Shown here: one piece after another, positions 58,924-64,000 of the stretch | Numbering within the stretch: position 1 is the first letter of the stretch | Layout: the number at the start of each line of letters is the position of its first letter | Assembly (NCBI GenBank): GCA_964571145.1 | Contig: CAZNAP010000002.1 | Span: forward strand, 13,258-77,257 | Direction: 5' to 3' | Length of the DNA stretch: 64,000 nucleotides | DNA from: Suilimivivens sp964571145 | Lineage (GTDB): Bacteria > Bacillota > Clostridia > Lachnospirales > Lachnospiraceae | Program-made: the position numbers and the translations under genes | The notes under the pieces: generated by a model | Seen by the model: only the letters and a program-made list of their open reading frames with translations | Database searches by the model: none | What the model was told of the DNA's origin: nothing

Positions 58924-61725
58924 ATGAAAAGATACATAAGGTACAAAAGATTTTTTCTGATTTTATTAAGCGTTATTCTTATAGTTCAATCAAGTTTTAG
59001 TGTTACGGCATCAGAGTTGGATTCGGATGCTGATATCAACCTGACCGAAAATACGAATGCTGATTCGGAAGAGACAACTGAAGACACTGCAGAGGTAGAA
59101 GAAACTGGGGATGAAGATTCAGTACCTTCAGACTCAGAACAGTTGTCAGATTCAGATCAGTTGTCAGATTCAGATCAGTTGTCGGAGGAAGAACAGGCTT
59201 TGCGTGATTTCATGATCGAGGCACAGGAGGCATTGGATAAAATAAAATCCGAGGCTCCTGTTTTGGCGCTTGTCTATCTGTGTGATACATATGAAGTAAA
59301 AGATGCTCCCGATCAAGCGGCTGGTGTTGTCGTAAATTTACCGACCGGCACTTCTGTACAAGTTACAGGCGTGGGCGTTGATACCTATGGTTGCACTTGG
59401 TATCAAGTAACAGCAGCAATAAATGATGTTGCCTATAGCGGTTATGTGGAAAGAGAATATCTGGCCTATTCCAACGAAGCCTTTTTGGAATGGGAAAGTA
59501 TTTATTTTCCGAAAATTACTATGTTTAGAACATTGCGCAGTTCAGTTAGTTACGCGGATGTACAGCAATTTCCAAGCTCCTATCAGGACAAGCTTATGCA
59601 ACTTAAGCAGAAGCATCCCAACTGGATTTTTGTAAGACAGAATACGGGCTTGAATTGGTCCACAGTCATCAACAATGAAGATTATAAGGATAATAAAGGT
59701 GCTTTCAGAAACCTAATTAGTTCATCAATTAGTAATGCTGCCTGCAAAGGTGAGTATTATGGAACCGGATGGTATCAGGCTTCTCGTGCTGCCATAGAGT
59801 ATTACATGGATCCGAGAAACTTCTTGAGCGAACAATCTATTTTTCAGTTTGAACAGCTTACTTTTAACTCGTCATATCATACATCATCGGCCGTGCAAAG
59901 CATCTTGGCCAATACATTTATGAAGGGTGATTTACCGGGTGCAAGTATGACTTATGCGGCTGCTTTTTATCAGATTGGCAGTTCTTTATCAGTGAGTCCT
60001 TTCCATTTGGCTTGTAGGGTTTATCAAGAACAAGGCCAAGGCAAATCAGCGCTTATTTCGGGTAATTATTCAGGATATGAAGGATATTATAATTATTTTA
60101 ATATTGGTGCGTCAGGGAGTACAACGCAAGAGATTGTACAAACCGGCTTGGCGAGAGCAATGAAGGAAGGCTGGAACAGCCGATATGCATCTTTAAGCGG
60201 CGGAGCAAAGATTGTTTCTAGGGATTATATTCTCCAAGGACAAGATAGTTTGTACTTACAGAAATTTGATGTTGATAATTCATATAAAGGCCTATACTGG
60301 CATCAATATATGCAAAATATTACCGCACCTTACACCGAGGCACAAATGGTGAAGCGTGCCTATGAAGCAACGGGTGCGCTTGATAATCCGTTCGTATTTA
60401 AGATACCGGTCTATAATAATATGCCGGCTGCTGCTTGTCCTGTACCTGGCGAAACAGCAACACCGACACCAACTGCAACGCCTACAGCAACACCTACAGC
60501 AACGCCTACAGCGACTCCGGAGCCGACACCAACGGTTACGCCTACAGCGACTCCGAAGGCGACACCTACAGTTGCGCCTACAGCGACTCCGAAGGCGACA
60601 CCTACAGCAACTCCGAAGGCGACACCTACAGCTACAATAAAACCGACACCAACGGTGAAACCTGAGGCTACAGCAAAGCCAACCAGTGGGCCAACAGAGA
60701 AACCTACAGTGAAGCCCACAAGTGAGCCGACAGCAAAACCTACAGCGCAGCCNNNNNNNNNNNNNNNNNNNNNNNNNNNNNNNNNNNNNNNNNNNNNNNN
60801 NNNNNNNNNNNNNNNNNNNNNNNNNNNNNNNNNNNNNNNNNNNNNNNNNNNNCCGACGGCACAGCCAACAAGTGCACCGACGGCACAGCCAACTAGCAAG
60901 CCAGTTGTGAAATCTACGGTAGCATCTACGCAAGCACCAACAGCAGCACCTACGCAGGCACCAGTAAATGATGCACCAGTAGCACCGACTACAGCTCCAG
61001 TAGTTACAGCAGTTACTCCTAAACAACAAACGGCAACGGAAGAAAAGAATGTTGTGACAATTGATATGACAAATAGCAACATGGTATATGCTGAGACCTT
61101 ACAGCAAATCAAGGAGCAGGGTGTGGAAGTTGTTCTGGAGATGAATGATGGCATTACCTGGACAATTGATGGCAGTACGATCAATAGTGAAAATCTTGAA
61201 GATATTAATCTTGAAGTGACAGTGGGAAGCGGCCATATACCGAAAGATGAGCTGGAAACACTGATTGGAAACGAGACCTTTATAGAGCTCTCTCTTTCTC
61301 ACGACGGAGAATTTGGCTTTAACGCTGTACTGACAGTTGATTTACCGGATGCTCAGCCGGGAGAATATGCAAATCTATTCTACTATAATGAGGAAACCGG
61401 AGAATTTGAATTTATGTGTGCAACTTTAATTAGTAGCACAAGTAAAGCCTCTTTCGAGTTTAAGCATGCTTCTGAATATGTCATTATTATAAGTGAAGAT
61501 ACAAAAGAAACATTAATTGCAGAAAGAACGGAAGAGCTAAAGAGAGCAGAAGCACTTCAGGATACAGAGGAACAGCCGGCAATAGAAGTTATGGCTGATT
61601 TGCCGGAAGAACGTCCGACTGAAAATCCTTTGAAGGCAGCAGGAGTAATTGCGTTGATTCTACTTGGAAGTGTAGCAATTGTCATTGCACTTTACTTGAT
61701 TTTTAGAAAGCAAGACAAGGATTGA
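58924..61725 (+). CDS. Secreted glucosaminidase-like cell-wall protein with Pro/Thr-rich repeat and C-terminal anchor
   Basis: The protein has a signal peptide (MKRYIRYKRFFLILLSVILIVQ) and an acidic Ser/Asp stretch with a tandem SDSDQL repeat. An SH3-like domain (about 115-185) and a region resembling clostridial beta-N-acetylglucosaminidases (about 205-470: LKQKHPNWIFVRQNTGLNW, YYMDPRNFLSEQSIFQFEQL, YYNYFNIGAS) follow. A long low-complexity Thr/Pro/Ala linker contains an assembly gap (60753-60852), so its true length and frame are unknown. A beta domain, a transmembrane helix (AAGVIALILLGSVAIVIALYLIF) and a basic tail end it. I prefer ATG 58924 behind GGGGAC; ATG 58912 is in frame. It probably cleaves peptidoglycan. 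Confidence 0.8.
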   Translation: MKRYIRYKRFFLILLSVILIVQSSFSVTASELDSDADINLTENTNADSEETTEDTAEVEETGDEDSVPSDSEQLSDSDQLSDSDQLSEEEQALRDFMIEAQEALDKIKSEAPVLALVYLCDTYEVKDAPDQAAGVVVNLPTGTSVQVTGVGVDTYGCTWYQVTAAINDVAYSGYVEREYLAYSNEAFLEWESIYFPKITMFRTLRSSVSYADVQQFPSSYQDKLMQLKQKHPNWIFVRQNTGLNWSTVINNEDYKDNKGAFRNLISSSISNAACKGEYYGTGWYQASRAAIEYYMDPRNFLSEQSIFQFEQLTFNSSYHTSSAVQSILANTFMKGDLPGASMTYAAAFYQIGSSLSVSPFHLACRVYQEQGQGKSALISGNYSGYEGYYNYFNIGASGSTTQEIVQTGLARAMKEGWNSRYASLSGGAKIVSRDYILQGQDSLYLQKFDVDNSYKGLYWHQYMQNITAPYTEAQMVKRAYEATGALDNPFVFKIPVYNNMPAAACPVPGETATPTPTATPTATPTATPTATPEPTPTVTPTATPKATPTVAPTATPKATPTATPKATPTATIKPTPTVKPEATAKPTSGPTEKPTVKPTSEPTAKPTAQXXXXXXXXXXXXXXXXXXXXXXXXXXXXXXXXXXPTAQPTSAPTAQPTSKPVVKSTVASTQAPTAAPTQAPVNDAPVAPTTAPVVTAVTPKQQTATEEKNVVTIDMTNSNMVYAETLQQIKEQGVEVVLEMNDGITWTIDGSTINSENLEDINLEVTVGSGHIPKDELETLIGNETFIELSLSHDGEFGFNAVLTVDLPDAQPGEYANLFYYNEETGEFEFMCATLISSTSKASFEFKHASEYVIIISEDTKETLIAERTEELKRAEALQDTEEQPAIEVMADLPEERPTENPLKAAGVIALILLGSVAIVIALYLIFRKQDKD
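60753..60852. other. Assembly gap (100 N) inside the Thr/Pro repeat
   Basis: Exactly 100 N. The flanking sequence encodes PTAQPT-type repeats on both sides, so repeat collapse is the likely cause. Confidence 0.99.
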
Positions 61726-62219
61726 TAAGCACCGAGTGACTAGACATTGAGGATTCGAACTTTCGCTGCATTGTTCAGGGTGATTTAAACATTTGATAAA
61801 GAGGCCTAATTGTGAAAATATAGCTTATATAAACGAATTAGAATATAGGCTACAATAAAATCAGTCTATTTTTATATATTTATAGCCCCGATAAAATTTT
61901 TAGCAATTAGGCTATAAAAAAAGGTACAAAAAAATAGCCTCTAGCAAAATTTGTTAAATTAGGCTATAAAAAAGAAGCTCCAAGATGAAAAAAACAAAAA
62001 AATATGTAGCCTAAATCAGAATACTAAGATATGAGCCTAAAAATAGAGAAAAAACTATCAAAAAAAGTAGCTCAAATATGCAAATTGGGATATAGGCTAC
62101 AAAACTGAAAGATAAGCAATTATCAGAAAGATTATCATTTATTCAAAGTATACTAGGTAAGAATGAAGTTATACAAAGAAGATAGATGTTCGAATCTAGG
62201 ATAAGCACCGAGTGACTAG
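61724..62219. mobile_element. Possible non-autonomous element carrying array D, between 20-bp direct repeats
   Basis: GATAAGCACCGAGTGACTAG occurs at 61724-61743 and again at 62200-62219. Just inside each copy are 9-bp inverted repeats, GATTCGAAC (61752-61760) and GTTCGAATC (62188-62196). The direct repeat is one half of the dispersed hairpin repeat seen at 30846, as if the element inserted into such a hairpin. No gene is present inside. Mobility is inferred from the borders only. Confidence 0.45.
61821..62100. repeat. Array D: inverted-repeat units with TAGCCTA/TAGGCTA arms
   Basis: Units lie at 61821-61852 (TAGCTTATAT/ATATAGGCTA, one G-T pair), 61881-61916 (TATAGCC/GGCTATA), 61934-61967 (ATAGCCT/AGGCTAT), 62007-62040 (left arm TAGCCTAA, right arm degenerate) and 62067-62100 (GTAGC/GCTAC). 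Unit lengths are 32-36 bp and starts are 60, 53, 73 and 60 bp apart. The background is very AT-rich. Confidence 0.75.
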
Positions 62220-62242
62220 GCATCAAGTGACTAGACCAATGA

Positions 62243-62261
62243 GATTCAAACGATTTGAATC
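62243..62261. repeat. Palindrome between arrays D and B
   Basis: GATTCAAA-CGA-TTTGAATC is a perfect 8-bp inverted repeat with a 3-nt loop. It resembles the GATTCGAAC border motif of array D. Confidence 0.7.
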
Positions 62262-62270
62262 ATTAGGTAT

Positions 62271-62536
62271 CAGGTAAATAGACCTTGGATTTAGCATTAT
62301 ACCCGTTGTAAACACCTGATTTTAGCACTGTTTTGGGAATGGAACGGGTAAAACAACTAGAATGGTCTTGTTTTACATGAGAATTATTTTGGATTAATAA
62401 GATAGTTGTAGAAACCAAGCAAGATAAGCGGGTAAAGAAGCTTCGACTTGATGATATTACCTGCTGGGTAAATAAAAGTAGCAAAAATCCCCCCAAAAAG
62501 ACGGGTAACCAGAAGTGAAAAGGCAGAATTTACCTG
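62271..62536. repeat. Array B: inverted copy of array A (CGGGTAA/TTACCCG arms)
   Basis: Units lie at 62271-62305, 62345-62379, 62428-62464 and 62502-62536, with starts 74, 83 and 74 bp apart. Read on the minus strand the array matches array A at 32014-32277 in order, spacing and sequence: GTAAAACAA/TTGTTTTAC of unit 3 and TCGAAGCTTCTTTACCCGCTTAT of unit 2 have close counterparts. Arms are perfect in one unit of each copy where they are degenerate in the other. Confidence 0.85.
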
Positions 62537-62559
62537 TTTTTAGAAAGCAAGGCTAGGAT

Positions 62560-62690
62560 AAATAAGAAGCCAATAGATAAGAAGCTAATAAATAAGAAGC
62601 CAATAAATAAGAAGCAGATAGATAAGAAGCTAATAAATAAGAAGCAGATAAATAAGAAGCCAATAAATAAGAATCAAATGGATAAGGAAG
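62560..62690 (+). repeat. 15-bp tandem repeat ending in the ribosome site of the MFS gene
   Basis: Nearly nine copies of A(A/G)ATAAGAAGC(C/T/A)(A/G)AT begin at 62560, 62575, 62590, 62605, 62620, 62635, 62650, 62665 and 62680. The last copy reads GGATAAGGAAG and is followed directly by the ATG at 62691, so repeat and translation start are in register. Confidence 0.9.
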
Positions 62691-63986
62691 ATGCCATATA
62701 TGCAAAAGAGATTAGGGAAAAAGTTCTGGCTTACGCTGGTAATATTCAGCCTCATGGGGCAGGTTGCCTGGGTAGTGGAAAATATGTATTTCAATGTATT
62801 TATCTACAAAATGTTTAATGCTACTGCCAGTGATATTTCACTTATGGTAGGCGCCAGTGCAGTAGCGGCAACGCTCACTACTTGGCTGGTAGGTGCCTTA
62901 TCCGATAAAATAGGGAAAAGGAAAATCTTCATTTGCGGAGGCTATATTGTCTGGGGAATTTCTATATTGTCATTTGCTTTTATTCGGATGGATATTTTAA
63001 CTTCTGTTGTAGGCAGTAGCGTGGCAGCAGCATCTCTTGGCGTAACCTTGGTAATTATCATGGATTGTGCAATGACATTCTTTGGTTCATCTGCCAACGA
63101 TGCCAGTTTTAATGCTTGGCTTACTGATTGTGGAGATGAAACCAACAGAGGCCGCATTGAGGGAATCAATTCAATGATGCCCATGGTGGCCATATTGGTA
63201 GTGTTCGGAGGATTCATGGCATTTGATTTGGATCAAGCCGAAAGCTGGACGACGATTTATCTCATTATTGGCATTAGTGTTTTAATCATAGGAATTTTAG
63301 GCTTCCTGTTAATTCAAGATCAACTCGTAAAAACAGAAGCTACCAACAATTATTGGCATAATGTACTGTATAGTTTCAGACCTTCCGTAATTAAGAAAAA
63401 TCTACTTTTGTATGCTGTAGTGGGAGCTTTTGCAATATTTGGTATTTCAATTCAGACATTTATGCCCTATTTGATTTTGTATTATGAAAAGACATTAGGC
63501 ATGGAAAATTATGTAATGGTAATGGCACCAGCTATTATTTTGGCGGCAGTCATGACGGCTTTTTATGGACGAACTTATGACCACTTTGGGTTTCAAAAAT
63601 CAGTGATTCCAACAATCCTGTTTTTAATGAGTGGTTATGTACTGTTATATTTTGGTCGACAGACATTACCTGTTTTTCTGGGCTCTCTGTTCATGATGAC
63701 TGGTTATTTAACTGGTATGGCAGTTTTTGGAGCCATGATACGTGATCATATTCCGGAAGATAAAGCTGGTTTGTTTCAGGGACTGCGAATCTTCGGACAA
63801 GTTTTTGTTCCCGGCATAATTGGACCTGCTATCGGAGCAGCAGTGCTTAAAAATGCTGCAACAATTACAAACAGTGACGGAACCACCTCTTTCTTACCAA
63901 ATCAAAACATTTATTTGGCAGCATTTATTGCGGCAATCATCTTATTTTTATCTTTATTACCCATTTTTCGTAAACTTAAAGTTTGA
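62691..63986 (+). CDS. MFS transporter
   Basis: The 431-residue protein has 12 transmembrane helices of the major facilitator superfamily. The loop 2-3 motif GALSDKIGKRKIFICGGYIVWG is the family signature. The N-terminal MGQVAWVVENMYFNVFIYKMFNATASDISLMVGASAVAAT and FGSSANDASFNAWLTDCGDETNRGRIEGIN blocks resemble sugar/cation symporters of the GPH or SLC45-like type. ATG 62691 lies after AAGGAAG in the last 15-bp repeat; ATG 62700 is an alternative. The substrate is unknown. It stands alone, and the window ends 14 bp after its stop. Confidence 0.88.
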   Translation: MPYMQKRLGKKFWLTLVIFSLMGQVAWVVENMYFNVFIYKMFNATASDISLMVGASAVAATLTTWLVGALSDKIGKRKIFICGGYIVWGISILSFAFIRMDILTSVVGSSVAAASLGVTLVIIMDCAMTFFGSSANDASFNAWLTDCGDETNRGRIEGINSMMPMVAILVVFGGFMAFDLDQAESWTTIYLIIGISVLIIGILGFLLIQDQLVKTEATNNYWHNVLYSFRPSVIKKNLLLYAVVGAFAIFGISIQTFMPYLILYYEKTLGMENYVMVMAPAIILAAVMTAFYGRTYDHFGFQKSVIPTILFLMSGYVLLYFGRQTLPVFLGSLFMMTGYLTGMAVFGAMIRDHIPEDKAGLFQGLRIFGQVFVPGIIGPAIGAAVLKNAATITNSDGTTSFLPNQNIYLAAFIAAIILFLSLLPIFRKLKV

Positions 63987-64000
63987 CAAACTGCGACAAA

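Noticed and set aside
60292..61184. Long minus-strand ORFs rich in Cys/Arg or Val/Gly
   Set aside because: They are antisense to the Thr/Pro repeat of the secreted protein, where a repeat lacking stops in all frames gives long shadow ORFs.
1..64000. tRNA or rRNA genes
   Set aside because: I saw no cloverleaf with the GTTCGAATC-type T-arm in a tRNA context. The GTTCGAATC at 62188-62196 resembles a T-arm string but is a border repeat without CCA-adjacent acceptor or anticodon arms.

Overview
The window reads as chromosomal DNA of an anaerobic, endospore-forming, low-GC Firmicute, most likely a Lachnospiraceae (Clostridium cluster XIVa) species. The basis is AT-rich sequence with strong AGGAGG-type ribosome sites, sporulation genes (spoVAC, spoVAD, spoIIAB, sigF and a broken spoIIAA), a valine T-box, a glutaminyl-tRNA synthetase, and families common in this group (DUF6062, DUF6106-like, DUF342/FapA, TIR-propeller proteins). 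Two 100-base runs of N (6655-6754, 60753-60852) are scaffold gaps inside tandem repeats, so this is a draft assembly.

Layout. 1-2105: an XRE regulator with a membrane partner (cut by the window edge) and a hipBA-type pair, both on the minus strand. 2256-5074: flavodoxin-fold oxidoreductase, lgt and an O-acetylhomoserine sulfhydrylase. 5229-6097: MarR regulator and PNPOx-fold protein with a palindromic operator. 6169-7062: a non-coding zone of tandem repeats and a four-unit inverted-repeat array. 7081-11348: ACT regulator, homoserine dehydrogenase, ApgM-type proposed homoserine kinase and aspartokinase (threonine/methionine branch). 11356-14482: two membrane proteins of unknown role and guaB. 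14585-21829: a co-directional trio of GGDEF-EAL protein, DHH-DHHA1 phosphoesterase and TIR-transmembrane-propeller protein. 21963-28132: glnS, DUF2225, a MocR regulator, DUF6062/TetR and a small membrane protein. 28153-33565: spoVAC, an MBOAT/SGNH acyl-transfer pair, a second inverted-repeat array and spoVAD. 33731-40189: a glycosidase-like protein, then a minus-strand operon of HEPN-V4R protein, asparaginase and a DHH-like membrane protein. 40480-49425: tig-clpP-clpX-lon-engB-ytvI/AI-2E-truA-vanZ. 49422-57002: T-box-valS, fapA-like, folC, a 48-codon gene and a TPR protein. 57169-58803: spoIIA locus with spoIIAA disrupted, then spoIIAB and sigF. 58924-61725: a large secreted glucosaminidase-like protein. 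61724-62690: two more inverted-repeat arrays and a 15-bp tandem repeat that runs into the start codon of an MFS transporter.

Most notable. First, spoIIAA has lost its start codon and carries an in-frame stop while spoIIAB and sigF are intact. Second, four intergenic arrays share one architecture: four or five units of about 35 bp, each a 7-bp inverted repeat around 18-24 nt, with arm sequence constant within an array but different between array families. Two of them are homologous copies in opposite orientation 30 kb apart, and one sits between 20-bp direct repeats like a mobile element. I do not recognise this as a described element class. Third, two operons combine nucleotide-signalling or RNase-type domains (GGDEF-EAL/DHH/TIR, and HEPN-V4R/asparaginase/DHH-like) and are candidates for signalling or defence modules. 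Fourth, the ribosome site of spoVAD is locked in a 16-bp hairpin directly before its start codon.
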